Assembly (NCBI RefSeq): GCF_042434745.1
Contig: NZ_JBHLSS010000101.1
Length of the DNA stretch: 52,341 nucleotides
Source of the DNA: Azotobacter paspali
GTDB lineage: Bacteria; Pseudomonadota; Gammaproteobacteria; Pseudomonadales; Pseudomonadaceae
Strand: one strand, 5' to 3'
Positions within the stretch are counted from its first letter, which is position 1. The number at the start of each line of letters is the position of its first letter. This document shows positions 32,422 through 40,823 of this stretch, piece after piece. A program made the position numbers and the translations under genes. Below the pieces are notes generated by a model. That model saw only the letters and a program-made list of their open reading frames with translations, did no database searches and was not told the origin of the DNA.

Positions 32422-33849
32422 TCAGGCGTTCGCCGAACGGGCCGGCGCGCTCGGCGCGGCGTCCTGGCTGGCGGGGATATCCCAGGGCGCGGGGCGGCGC
32501 ACCGCCTCCCACACCGGGCATTCCAGGGTGATGCAGAGTTGACGCACCAGCTCCAGCATGCCGTCGTAGCCGGCATAGCCGAATTCGCGCTCCTGGTTGA
32601 TGTCGAGGAAGGGCACTCGGCCCTTGAGCGCGGTGTACATGTTGCGTCCGCCGGCGATGAGGATATCGGCCTGGTACTCGTCCACCGTCTTCAGCAGCAC
32701 CCGCGCATTGCCCTCGTCGAGCATCTTGACGTCGTCGCCCATCAGTTCGCGGATGCGTGCCTTGTCTTCCTCGGTGGACTTCTTGGTGCCGGTGGCGACC
32801 ACCTTCATGCCCAGGTCCTGCAGGGCGGAAACCACCGACCAGGACTTCACGCCGCCGGTGTAGAGCAGCACGCGCTTGCCCTCCAGACGCGCACGCCAGG
32901 GTTCGAGGGCAGCGCGGACCTTGGCCTCCTCGCGCGCGATCAGCGCCTCGGTGCGGGCGGTCAGGTCGGGATCATCGAGCAGCCGGGCGAAGTCGCGCAA
33001 CGCCTGGGAAGTGTCGGTGATGCCGTAGAAGCTGCCCTCGAACCAAGGCGTGCCGTAGGTTTCCTGCAGCTTGCGGGCGACATTGAGCATGGCCTTGGAG
33101 CAGACCATCATATTCACTTCGGCGCGGTGCATGGTCTGCACTTCGCGGTAGCGCGCATCGCCGGCCAGGGTGCAGAGCACCCGCAGGCCCAGTTCGTCGA
33201 GCAGCGGCAAGATATGCCAGAACTCGCCAGCGATGTTGTACTCGCCGATCAGGTTGATGTCGTGCACGCGGATGCCCGGACGCTCGCTGCCGACGGGCAG
33301 CGGATCGGGCTCGCGGGTGCCGATCACGTACTTGAGCATGGCCTCGCCGGCAATGCGGTTACCAAGGTTCTTGGTGCCGTAGAAGCCGGCCGAGTCGACC
33401 GGTATGACCGGGGTGCCGAAGCGCTCGGTGGCGGCCTTGCACACCGCGTCGACGTCGTCGCCGATCAGCGCCGGCACGCAGGTGTTGTAGACGAATACCG
33501 CCGGCGGCGAATAGCTTTCCACCGCCTGGCGGATGGCATGGAACAGGCGCTTCTCGGCGCGCCCCATGATCACGTCGTTCTCGGTGAGATCGGTGGTCAT
33601 GCCGATGCGGTACAGGTCCGGCCCGCTGGAGCGGGTGCCGCGGTTGTCCCAGGAACTGCCGGCGCAGGCGATCGGCCCGTGAACGATATGCGCCACGTCG
33701 GCGACGGGCAGCAAGGCGATCTGCGCGCCGTCGAAGGAGCAGCCACCGTCGGTGGCGCCCGGCTTGGGCTTCGCGCAGCCGGACTTTTCCTTCTTATTGT
33801 GACTGCAGGCGGGCTCGTCGAGCAGTTCGGCAATATCCTTGGCTTTCAT
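32422..33849 (-). CDS. nifE: NifE, cofactor scaffold alpha subunit
   Basis: A 475-residue protein, the NifD-like half of NifEN. Cluster-binding cysteines are visible at 37 (GGCSFDGAQ), 62 (IACAGSSWDNRG) and 124 (YNTCVPALIGDD). The Cys-rich N-terminus CSHNKKEKSGC is typical of NifE. Its own sigma-54 promoter lies 46 bases upstream. First gene of a long operon that runs to 26971. Confidence 0.97.
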   Translation of the reverse strand: MKAKDIAELLDEPACSHNKKEKSGCAKPKPGATDGGCSFDGAQIALLPVADVAHIVHGPIACAGSSWDNRGTRSSGPDLYRIGMTTDLTENDVIMGRAEKRLFHAIRQAVESYSPPAVFVYNTCVPALIGDDVDAVCKAATERFGTPVIPVDSAGFYGTKNLGNRIAGEAMLKYVIGTREPDPLPVGSERPGIRVHDINLIGEYNIAGEFWHILPLLDELGLRVLCTLAGDARYREVQTMHRAEVNMMVCSKAMLNVARKLQETYGTPWFEGSFYGITDTSQALRDFARLLDDPDLTARTEALIAREEAKVRAALEPWRARLEGKRVLLYTGGVKSWSVVSALQDLGMKVVATGTKKSTEEDKARIRELMGDDVKMLDEGNARVLLKTVDEYQADILIAGGRNMYTALKGRVPFLDINQEREFGYAGYDGMLELVRQLCITLECPVWEAVRRPAPWDIPASQDAAPSAPARSANA

Positions 33850-33894
33850 CGCGTACCCCTCTGGTCGTTGATGCAGCATGTTGCAACGGATCAT

Positions 33895-33910
33895 TGCAAT
33901 GCCTGTACCA
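33895..33910 (-). promoter_or_regulatory. Sigma-54 promoter of the nifE operon
   Basis: The minus strand reads TGGTACAGGCATTGCA: GG-N10-GC spacing, perfect -12 TTGCA. Confidence 0.8.
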
Positions 33911-33915
33911 GAAGG

Positions 33916-33928
33916 CAAGCGCCTGATT
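33916..33928 (-). promoter_or_regulatory. IHF-like site before nifE
   Basis: CAAGCGCCTGATT matches the complement of the IHF consensus with one mismatch, directly upstream of the -24 box. Confidence 0.4.
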
Positions 33929-33973
33929 TAAAAGGGTTTACCGAGGGGAATCTTTGTCATAAACGCGCCTTCC

Positions 33974-33989
33974 TGTCGGGTTTGCAACA
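33974..33989 (-). promoter_or_regulatory. NifA-type UAS of nifE
   Basis: TGTCGGGTTTGCAACA fits TGT-N10-ACA, about 64 bases upstream of the -24 box. Confidence 0.6.
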
Positions 33990-34106
33990 AGCAGGCACCC
34001 GGCATCGGGCATTCACGTCAACGCTGGGCGAAAGGTGACAAGGGTACGAGAGACAACGCGGGGGGCGGGCGGCCGGCAAAACCGTTCCGCCCGTCAGACG
34101 CGGGGA

Positions 34107-34841
34107 TCAGGTGATGCCGAGCCGCCCGGCGATCGCCAGGCGGACCTCGGGATCGGGCTCGTCGAGTTCACGCAGCGCTTCCAGCGACGCATGCTCCACG
34201 GCGGCCAGGCGTACCGTCCAATCCGGGTCGTGCAACAGCTCCAGCAAATCGTCGCCGCGCAGGCGCGAGGCGACGATGCGCCGGACTTCGGGCTCCGGGT
34301 CCTGGGTCATGAGACCTAGGCTTTCCTCGGGCAGGCGCTTGGCCACCAGCTTGCGCACCTGGCGGTCTTCGTCGCGCATGAAACGGAATAGGCGCCCCGG
34401 AGGGATACGCTGGACTACATAGGCACGTACTAGATAATCCGTGTCGGCGGCCATCTGCTCCAGTTGCTCCAGCGGCAGGCGATCGGCCACGGTGATGCGC
34501 ACCTCGCGGTCCTCGTCAAACATCAGCGCACTCAACTGCTCGCGGGGCAGCCGGTAGGCGACGGCCCGACGTACCACCTCGTCGCTGTCGCGAATCAACG
34601 GGGTCAGCGCCTCCACCGGCGAATAGCGCACGGCGATGGCGCGGCGCTCCCAGAAGGGATCGGCCAGGTACTGCACGGCCAGGTGCGGGTTATTGCGGAA
34701 GAAACGGTCGATCTGCCGTCCGCTCTCCACCGCCACGCAGGCGTCGCCCGGCGTACAGCGGCCGGTCAGCAGCAGGCTCATGCGGAAGCTGCAGACCCGG
34801 CAATCGCCGATAGGGGTGATGTCGCCTCGATCGTCGGCCAT
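34107..34841 (-). CDS. lrv: LRV (leucine-rich repeat variant) Fe-S protein
   Basis: A 244-residue protein. The N-terminal part has four cysteines (14, 17, 29, 35; DCRVCSFRM, GRCTPGDAC), known to hold a [4Fe-4S] cluster in the A. vinelandii LRV protein. The rest is a superhelix of about eight 24-residue repeats of type DxDxxVRxxVAxRLPxExL, for example DEVVRRAVAYRLPREQL. Function unknown. ATG 34841 overlaps the small gene upstream by 7 bases in its stop region (34849) only by closeness, leaving a 7-base gap. Last gene of the nifH operon. Confidence 0.93.
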   Translation of the reverse strand: MADDRGDITPIGDCRVCSFRMSLLLTGRCTPGDACVAVESGRQIDRFFRNNPHLAVQYLADPFWERRAIAVRYSPVEALTPLIRDSDEVVRRAVAYRLPREQLSALMFDEDREVRITVADRLPLEQLEQMAADTDYLVRAYVVQRIPPGRLFRFMRDEDRQVRKLVAKRLPEESLGLMTQDPEPEVRRIVASRLRGDDLLELLHDPDWTVRLAAVEHASLEALRELDEPDPEVRLAIAGRLGIT

Positions 34842-34848
34842 GCGTACC

Positions 34849-35118
34849 TCAATCCTCAATGATTTCCGCTAGGACAATGCCGGAAGCGGAGTCCAGATCG
34901 TTGGTCAGCACCGAGCAGTGGTCGCAGGAGTTGACCAGATAGACGTTGAAGCCAGGACGCTCGACGACGGGCTTGGCATTGACCACGACGTCGTCGTCCA
35001 TGCAGCAGGTGAAGTGCACCCCCGGATGGGCGCTGCGCAGGCTGGCGAGCAGGCTTTCGCCCAGCACTCCCTGTTCGGCCTGGCGAACGACATCGTCGAG
35101 AAGTGTTTGGCTGATCAT
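34849..35118 (-). CDS. Small nif-cluster protein, DUF6129-like
   Basis: An 89-residue protein with FTCCMDDDVVVNAKPV and the C-terminal LVNSCDHCSVLTND. The pairs CC and CDHC could bind metal. I associate it tentatively with DUF6129, a family found in nif clusters. ATG 35118; it lies between nifY and lrv with short gaps, so is in the same transcript. Confidence 0.75.
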   Translation of the reverse strand: MISQTLLDDVVRQAEQGVLGESLLASLRSAHPGVHFTCCMDDDVVVNAKPVVERPGFNVYLVNSCDHCSVLTNDLDSASGIVLAEIIED

Positions 35119-35141
35119 GGCTGTGTCCTCATCCGGAGCGG

Positions 35142-35870
35142 TTACTGGGTGAAACGTATGCGCTGGTCTGGCTCGGCACCCATGGCCTTGGCTAGCCAGG
35201 GGGGTGGCGCGGTGGCCAGCACCCGCTGCAGTTCCTCGACGATCTCGCGGGCCGGCTTGGCCCGGGCCAGGCGCACAGGATGAACCCCGGCACGCACCAC
35301 CTTGGCCGCCGCCGGGCCACCGATGCTCAGGGTGTAGAGCAACTGGCAGTCGGCAAGCAATTCTGCCCGACGCGCATGACGGTCTTCGTCCTCGCGACAG
35401 GGGCCGGGCTCGCGCAGATCGATCAGGCGGCTCTCGCGGGGCGAGATCTGGTAGATGAGAAAGCGTGTACAGTTGCTGAAGATGCCGTCTAGGCGCTCGC
35501 CGTTGTCGGAAGCGCAGGCGATGCGCACCGAGTCCTGGAATTCACCGTTGCGATAGGGCTCCGGGATCGGCAGGGGATCTTCCGGCATGCGCACGCCACG
35601 TCCCTTGAGCAGGCCGAGCGCGCTGTGCAACTGGCGATCGGTCAGGGTCGACTGCACACCCTCTCCGCACGTTTCGAGCAGGCGGGTACGCAGGCGGGAA
35701 GCACGCAATTTGCGTAGACGCGCTTCCGTAATGGGTTCTCCAACGGCGGCAATCAGGGCGCGCAGCAGGTGGGCGGTATCCACCCCCTTGAGCGAGCGTG
35801 CCGCCAGAGCGATGCGCAGAGCCAGATGGGCCGGCAGGGGGGCCTGGCCGAATGGCGGTTGCGCAGTCAT
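35142..35870 (-). CDS. nifY: NifY, apo-dinitrogenase/FeMo-co binding protein
   Basis: A 242-residue protein. An N-terminal helical SAM-like domain (about 10-100, with LTDRQLHSALGLLKGRGVRMP) is followed by the NifX-type cofactor-binding domain (about 110-225: SVRIACASDNGERLDGIFSN, TLSIGGPAAAKVVRAGVHPV). NifY stabilises the apo MoFe protein during cofactor insertion. ATG 35870, 4 bases after nifT. Confidence 0.93.
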   Translation of the reverse strand: MTAQPPFGQAPLPAHLALRIALAARSLKGVDTAHLLRALIAAVGEPITEARLRKLRASRLRTRLLETCGEGVQSTLTDRQLHSALGLLKGRGVRMPEDPLPIPEPYRNGEFQDSVRIACASDNGERLDGIFSNCTRFLIYQISPRESRLIDLREPGPCREDEDRHARRAELLADCQLLYTLSIGGPAAAKVVRAGVHPVRLARAKPAREIVEELQRVLATAPPPWLAKAMGAEPDQRIRFTQ

Positions 35871-35874
35871 GGAA

Positions 35875-36093
35875 TCAGGCCTCGCCGGCTCGCTTGGCGC
35901 GCACGGTGATCGGCAGCTTGGGTTGCGGTATCGGCTCGATGAAATAGGTCGAACCGTCGCCGAGGGTGACTTCGCCACCCCAGAGCTCGGGGCTGTCATG
36001 CTCCAGGGACACCACGATCTCTTCCTGGTCTTTCTTGGCGATATAGAAGGTCAGTTGGCCTTCGTCGTTGCGGCGAATCATGACGCTGGGCAT
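35875..36093 (-). CDS. nifT: NifT
   Basis: A 72-residue beta-rich protein, MPSVMIRRNDEGQLTFYIAK and WGGEVTLGDGSTYFIEP, typical of NifT/FixU. No clear function is known; mutants fix nitrogen. It is 130 bases after nifK, with a stem-loop in between. Confidence 0.94.
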   Translation of the reverse strand: MPSVMIRRNDEGQLTFYIAKKDQEEIVVSLEHDSPELWGGEVTLGDGSTYFIEPIPQPKLPITVRAKRAGEA

Positions 36094-36177
36094 GGGCTTG
36101 CTCCTTAGACGGGTTTGGCGGTTGCCGCAGATCGCGAACAGAAGGCCCGACCACCTGCGGCCGCCGCCAAGGGAAAG

Positions 36178-36201
36178 CCGGAGCGGCTTGCGCCGCTCCG
36201 G
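36178..36201 (-). other. nifK-nifT intercistronic stem-loop
   Basis: A perfect 10-bp stem CCGGAGCGGC / GCCGCTCCGG with loop TTGC (or its complement), no T-run. Likely an mRNA processing or stability element that lowers expression after nifK. Confidence 0.6.
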
Positions 36202-36223
36202 CCGATACCACTGAACCGACGAC

Positions 36224-37795
36224 TTAGCGTACCAGGTCGTGGTTGTAGTCGGTGGCCTGCATACCGCGGGTTTCCTCGTCCAGACGTTCCAGGATCGAGT
36301 TCACCAGGGTGGTCAGGATCTGCATGGCGCCCTCGTAACCCAGGGTGGTGGAGCGATGCAGGTGATGACGGTCGAAGATCGGGAAGCCGATACGGATCAG
36401 CGGAACCTCGAACTCCTTGCCCTTGTGCAGGGTGTCGCGCTGGATGAACTTACCGTAGCTGTTGCCGATCATGAAGTCCGGCTTGTCGGTGAAGACCAGC
36501 GAACGCAGGTGCCACAGGTCCTTGCCGATGTAGACGGTAGCATTCTTGCCGTAGGGCGAAGCGGCGAGGATGGCGTCGACCGCCTTCTTCCAACGCTTAT
36601 TGCCGTTGTGGCAGAGAATGTGTACCGGCTCGCAACCCAGTTCCAGCAGGAACTTGACCAGGCCCATCACGAAGTCCGGATCACCCCACAGGGCGAAACG
36701 CTTGCCGTGCAGCCAGGTGTGGGAGTCGGTCATCATGTCGACCAGACGGCCACGCTCCTTGGTCAGGCTCGCCGGAATCGGCTGGCCGCTGATTTCGCTG
36801 ACTTTCATCAGGAACTCGTCGGTCCAGTCCAGGCCCATCGGGATATTCAGCTTCGGTACTTCGTGCTTCCAGGTACCTTCGACGAACTTCTTGGTTTTCT
36901 CCAGTTGCCACGGCTGCAGCAGGACGGTGTTGAGGGCGTTCGGAGCGTCCTTCATCTCTTCCTGAGTGGTGCCGCCCGCGTACATGCGGAACTGGCCGTC
37001 AGCCGGGGTGTCCAGCACTTCTTCCGGATCGGAGAGCAGGCTGTAGCCCACGCCCATTTCCGAAAGCATGCGCTTGATCACGCGGAAGTTGCCCAGGTAG
37101 GTCTCGAAGCCGGGGACGATGTTGATCTTCTTGTTGCTGCCAACCACCTTGTCGTCTATGGACTTCAGGGTGAAGTAGCGAGCAATGCCTTCGAACATGT
37201 TGTCCCAGCCAGTCACGTGGCTGCCCACGAAGCTCGGGGTATGGGCGAACGGCACCGGGAACTCGTCAGGAATGAAACCTTCCTTCTTCGAGTTGTTGAT
37301 GAAAGCGTTGAGGTCGTCACCGATGACCTCGGCCATACAGGTGGTAGACACCGCGATCATGTCGGGCTTGTAGGTAGCCTTACAGTTCTGCAGACCGTCC
37401 TTCATGTTCTGCTGGCCGCCGAACACTGCCGCGTCTTCGGTCATGGAGTCGGAAACGCAGGAAACCGGCTCGCGGAAATGACGGTTGAAGTAGGAGCGGA
37501 AGTAAGCGACGCAACCCTGGGAACCGTGCACGTAGGGCATGGTCTTCTCGAAACCGAGGGCGCAGAGAACGGCGCCCAGCGGCTGGCAAGCCTTGGCCGG
37601 GTTGACGGTCAGGGCTTCACGCTGGAAGTTCAGCTCCTGGTATTCCTTAGTGGTGGTCCACTGGAATACTTCGTCGATCTTGTCCTGCGGATACTTTTCC
37701 TCGAAGCCGTCGCGCTTCTTGGCAAGCATGTCCTTGTAGTCCTGATCGAGGAACAGCGGGTAGCTGGCTTTGATTTTATCGACTTGCTGGCTCAT
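36224..37795 (-). CDS. nifK: Nitrogenase MoFe protein beta chain NifK
   Basis: A 523-residue subunit, same length as in A. vinelandii. P-cluster cysteines appear at 70 (NPAKACQPLG), 95 (GSQGCVAYF) and 153 (STTCMAEVIGDD). With NifD it forms the alpha2beta2 dinitrogenase. ATG 37795; 100 bases after nifD with an intervening hairpin. Confidence 0.99.
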   Translation of the reverse strand: MSQQVDKIKASYPLFLDQDYKDMLAKKRDGFEEKYPQDKIDEVFQWTTTKEYQELNFQREALTVNPAKACQPLGAVLCALGFEKTMPYVHGSQGCVAYFRSYFNRHFREPVSCVSDSMTEDAAVFGGQQNMKDGLQNCKATYKPDMIAVSTTCMAEVIGDDLNAFINNSKKEGFIPDEFPVPFAHTPSFVGSHVTGWDNMFEGIARYFTLKSIDDKVVGSNKKINIVPGFETYLGNFRVIKRMLSEMGVGYSLLSDPEEVLDTPADGQFRMYAGGTTQEEMKDAPNALNTVLLQPWQLEKTKKFVEGTWKHEVPKLNIPMGLDWTDEFLMKVSEISGQPIPASLTKERGRLVDMMTDSHTWLHGKRFALWGDPDFVMGLVKFLLELGCEPVHILCHNGNKRWKKAVDAILAASPYGKNATVYIGKDLWHLRSLVFTDKPDFMIGNSYGKFIQRDTLHKGKEFEVPLIRIGFPIFDRHHLHRSTTLGYEGAMQILTTLVNSILERLDEETRGMQATDYNHDLVR

Positions 37796-37847
37796 GACTC
37801 TCTCCTACGCCTCACTCATCTGTGAACGGCGTTAGCGGATGTCGGCC

Positions 37848-37866
37848 GCGGGCGGAAGCCGCCCGC
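37848..37866 (-). other. nifD-nifK intercistronic stem-loop
   Basis: GCGGGCGG-AAG-CCGCCCGC, a perfect 8-bp GC stem with 3-base loop. Probably an mRNA stability element inside the operon. Confidence 0.55.
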
Positions 37867-37895
37867 AGCGGACGTTGCGTACGATTGCTCTGCTA

Positions 37896-39374
37896 TCAGG
37901 CGCTGGCGGCGACTTGCTCGGCGCCTTCGGAAGCTTCCCAGGGAGCCTGCAGTTTCTTCCAGCACGGATTGTTCAGGGTCATGTCCATGTCACGGGCGAA
38001 GATGGCGAAGCCATCGAAGCCGTGGTAGGGGCCGGAATAATCCCAGGAGTGCATTTGACGGAAGGGGATGCCCATCTTCTGGAAGATGAACTTCTCCTTG
38101 ATACCGGAGCCGATCAGGTCGGGCTTGATGCGCTTGACGAATTCTTCGAATTCGTAGCCGGTCACGTCATCGTACAGCAGGGTGGAGTCACCCATTTCTT
38201 TCATGGTGCGGTCATAGTCGTCGTTGTGGGCGAACTCGTAGCCGGTACCCACCACTTCCATGCCCAGGTCTTCGTAGGCGCCGATCACGTGGCGCGGACG
38301 CAGGCCACCGATGTAGAGCATGACGCGCTTGCCTTCCAGGCGCGGACGGTACTTGGCGACCACCGCTTCCCACTCGGGCTTGTACTTGGCGATGACTTCT
38401 TCACACTTCTTCTGAATGCTCTCGTCGAACTTGGCGGCGATGGCACGCAGCGACTCGATGGTCTTGGTCGGGCCGAAGAAGTTGTACTCCATCCATGGGA
38501 TACCGTACTTCTCTTCCATGTGACGGGAGATGTAGTTCATCGAGCGGTAGCAGTGAACCAGGTTCAGCTTGACCTTCGGGGTCAGCTCGATTTCGGAGAT
38601 GGAGCCGTCGCCGGACCACTGAGCGACGCAACGCAGGCCCATTTCTTCCAGCAGGATGCGGGAGGACCAGGCGTCGCCGCCGATGTTGTAGTCGCCGATG
38701 ATGGCCACATCGTAAGGAGTGCTGGCGAAGGTGGTGTCTTCGTCACGCTTGCCCAGGACCCAGTCGCGGACTGCGTCGTTGGCGATGTGGTGGCCCAGGG
38801 ACTGAGAAACGCCACGGAAGCCTTCGCAACGGACCGGTACGATGGTCTTGCTGAGCTCGGCGCCCTTGACCTTGGACACGGATTCGATGTCGTCGCCGAT
38901 CAGGCCGATCGGGCACTCGGATTGGACGGAGATACCCTTGTTCAGCGGGAACAGGGTTTCCACTTCGTCAATCAGTTTGGCGAGCTTCTTGTCGCCACCG
39001 AACACGATGTCCTTCTCCTGGAAGTCAGAGGTGAAGTTCATGGTGACGAAGGCGTTCACACCGGTGGTACCGATGTAGTAGTTACGACGGCCGGCGCGCG
39101 AATACTGGCCGCAGCCTACCGGACCGTGGGAGATGTGGATCATGTCCTTGATGGGGCCCCAGACCACGCCTTTGGAACCGGCGTAGGCGCAGCCGCGGAT
39201 GGTCATCAGACCGGGCTGGGACTTCTTGTTGGAGATGATGCACTTCTTGGACTGGGTAACCGCCGGGTCGTTGACGGCCAGGTGCTTGTTACGATCCTTG
39301 CGAGCCTTCTCGGGATAAACTTCCAGAACTTCCTGGATGAGGGATTCAACCTCTTCGCGCGACATACCGGTCAT
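37896..39374 (-). CDS. nifD: Nitrogenase MoFe protein alpha chain NifD
   Basis: A 492-residue catalytic subunit. P-cluster ligands Cys 62, 88, 154; FeMo-co ligands Cys 275 (in LNLVHCYRSMNYI) and His 442 (in FRQMHSWDYSGP). The sequence agrees with A. vinelandii NifD as I recall it almost throughout; near the end I see AEQVAASA where I remember AEKVAASA. ATG 39374. Confidence 0.99.
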   Translation of the reverse strand: MTGMSREEVESLIQEVLEVYPEKARKDRNKHLAVNDPAVTQSKKCIISNKKSQPGLMTIRGCAYAGSKGVVWGPIKDMIHISHGPVGCGQYSRAGRRNYYIGTTGVNAFVTMNFTSDFQEKDIVFGGDKKLAKLIDEVETLFPLNKGISVQSECPIGLIGDDIESVSKVKGAELSKTIVPVRCEGFRGVSQSLGHHIANDAVRDWVLGKRDEDTTFASTPYDVAIIGDYNIGGDAWSSRILLEEMGLRCVAQWSGDGSISEIELTPKVKLNLVHCYRSMNYISRHMEEKYGIPWMEYNFFGPTKTIESLRAIAAKFDESIQKKCEEVIAKYKPEWEAVVAKYRPRLEGKRVMLYIGGLRPRHVIGAYEDLGMEVVGTGYEFAHNDDYDRTMKEMGDSTLLYDDVTGYEFEEFVKRIKPDLIGSGIKEKFIFQKMGIPFRQMHSWDYSGPYHGFDGFAIFARDMDMTLNNPCWKKLQAPWEASEGAEQVAASA

Positions 39375-39417
39375 GGGTATGACTCCTCTTGCCTTAGCGT
39401 TCATATGCGGGTAACGG

Positions 39418-39456
39418 GTGGGGCGCCCGCCCCATGTGGGGGGCGCCACCCCGACA
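39418..39456 (-). other. nifH-nifD intercistronic stem-loop
   Basis: A GC-rich imperfect hairpin (GGCGCCC paired with GGGCGCC, extended by G/C runs) sits between nifH and nifD. Such structures are known to favour nifH over nifDK in mRNA amount. Confidence 0.55.
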
Positions 39457-39500
39457 GAGCCAATCTGCCCTGTCCCGTCCTTCTGAAACCGGAGCGGCTA

Positions 39501-40373
39501 TCAGACTTCTTCGGCGGTTTTGCCGACGATGGATTCGTCTTCGACTTCCATGATGCCGAATTCCATCAGCAGCTCTTCGAGCTCGTCCATGGTGATCGGG
39601 TTCGGAATGACCAGCATCTTATTGTCGACGACCTTGCGGGCCAGAGCGCGGTATTCGTCGGCTTGCTTGGCTTTCGGATCGTATTCGATCACGGTCATGC
39701 GGCGGATTTCGGCGCGCTGCACGACGTTGTCACGCGGCACGAAGTGGATCATCTGGGTGCCCAGCTTATTGGCCAGGGCGATGATCAGCTCGTCTTCGCG
39801 GTCGGTGTTACGGCTGTTGCAGATCAGGCCGCCCAGACGCACGCTGCCGGAGTTGGCATACTTCACGATGCCCTTGGAGATGTTGTTGGCGGCGTACATG
39901 GCCATCATCTCGCCGGAGCAGACGATGTAGATTTCTTGGGCCTTGTTCTCGCGGATGGGCATGGCGAAGCCGCCACACACCACGTCGCCCAGCACGTCGT
40001 AGAATACGAAGTCCAGATCGTCTTCGTAGGCGCCTTCCTCTTCCAGGAAGTTGATGGCGGTGATAACACCACGGCCGGCGCAGCCAACGCCCGGCTCCGG
40101 ACCACCGGACTCAACGCACTTAACGCCGCCGTAGCCAGCCTTCAGCACGTCTTCCAGCTCCAGATCTTCCACGGTACCGGCTTCGGCAGCCATTTCCATG
40201 ATGGTGTTCTGGGCTTTGGAGTGCAGAATCAGGCGGGTGGAGTCAGCTTTCGGGTCACAACCAACGATCATGACCTTCTTGCCCATCTCAGCCAGGGCTG
40301 CCACCAGGTTCTGAGTAGTGGTGGACTTACCGATACCACCTTTGCCGTAGATGGCGCATTGACGCATAGCCAT
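39501..40373 (-). CDS. nifH: Nitrogenase Fe protein NifH
   Basis: A 290-residue ATP-dependent electron donor to NifDK. P-loop GKGGIGKS at 10-17; cluster cysteines in GVGCAGRGV and in DVVCGGFAMP; the Arg of CAGRG is the residue ADP-ribosylated in some diazotrophs. ATG 40373 follows a GAGGAAA SD. First gene of the nifHDKTY operon; the open frame further upstream crosses the promoter and is not coding. Confidence 0.99.
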   Translation of the reverse strand: MAMRQCAIYGKGGIGKSTTTQNLVAALAEMGKKVMIVGCDPKADSTRLILHSKAQNTIMEMAAEAGTVEDLELEDVLKAGYGGVKCVESGGPEPGVGCAGRGVITAINFLEEEGAYEDDLDFVFYDVLGDVVCGGFAMPIRENKAQEIYIVCSGEMMAMYAANNISKGIVKYANSGSVRLGGLICNSRNTDREDELIIALANKLGTQMIHFVPRDNVVQRAEIRRMTVIEYDPKAKQADEYRALARKVVDNKMLVIPNPITMDELEELLMEFGIMEVEDESIVGKTAEEV

Positions 40374-40448
40374 AGTTAATTTCCTCAGGTTGCATTTCCA
40401 CTTGAACGTTCGGCCGTAAGCCCGAACAACTCCGCGCACCAAAGGTAA

Positions 40449-40464
40449 TGCAGTGTCTGTGCCA
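40449..40464 (-). promoter_or_regulatory. Sigma-54 promoter of nifH
   Basis: The minus strand reads TGGCACAGACACTGCA, with GG-N10-GC spacing, very like the known A. vinelandii nifH promoter. Start near 40437. Confidence 0.93.
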
Positions 40465-40482
40465 GCACCCACGACACATAAA

Positions 40483-40495
40483 TAAGCCATTGATT
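40483..40495 (-). promoter_or_regulatory. IHF-like site before nifH
   Basis: TAAGCCATTGATT is an exact complement of the IHF consensus, 19 bases upstream of the -24 box. Confidence 0.55.
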
Positions 40496-40576
40496 TTAAA
40501 TGATTAACTATTCATCGAAGGGAGCCACGAGGCGGTCTGATACACAACAATCCCCCTACAATCCCCCTACTCCGAC

Positions 40577-40592
40577 TGTTGTAATTGCTACA
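40577..40592 (-). promoter_or_regulatory. NifA-type UAS of nifH
   Basis: TGTTGTAATTGCTACA fits TGT-N10-ACA, about 113 bases upstream of the -24 box. Confidence 0.75.
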
Positions 40593-40644
40593 ACCGAACA
40601 ATGATCCGACATCCCATCGAGCGTTCAGCATCCTGGTCCGGCCC

Positions 40645-40660
40645 TGTGACAAAACTGACA
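40645..40660 (+). promoter_or_regulatory. NifA-type UAS of the SIR2-like operon
   Basis: TGTGACAAAACTGACA fits TGT-N10-ACA, about 106 bases before the plus-strand -24 box. Confidence 0.65.
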
Positions 40661-40765
40661 ATTGTCGTGAAGCCACGCCCCATCCTGGCCCACGGATACG
40701 ACAAGCCATTCCAAAACCGCTAATGATTTCCTTTAAATTCAAATAGTTAACCAAATAAATCCTTT

Positions 40766-40781
40766 CGGCACACTTATTGCG
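40766..40781 (+). promoter_or_regulatory. Sigma-54 promoter of the SIR2-like operon
   Basis: CGGCACACTTATTGCG has -24 GGCAC and -12 TTGC with correct spacing. Predicted start near 40793, 31 bases before the GTG. An IHF-like site with one mismatch lies at about 40737-40749. Confidence 0.75.
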
Positions 40782-40823
40782 GTAGGTTGTCGATTCTTGC
40801 CCTTCCCTCAGCAGGAGAGTTCA

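Larger units (their letters stand above)
40374..40823. other. Divergent nifH regulatory region
   Basis: It contains two back-to-back sigma-54 promoters (nifH on minus, SIR2-like operon on plus), two UAS and IHF-like sites. Both UAS could serve either promoter, but spacing assigns 40577-40592 to nifH and 40645-40660 to the plus-strand operon. Confidence 0.8.

Noticed and set aside
36239..40379. Long plus-strand frames opposite nifK, nifD and nifH
   Set aside because: Antisense shadows caused by codon bias; nifHDK are certain.
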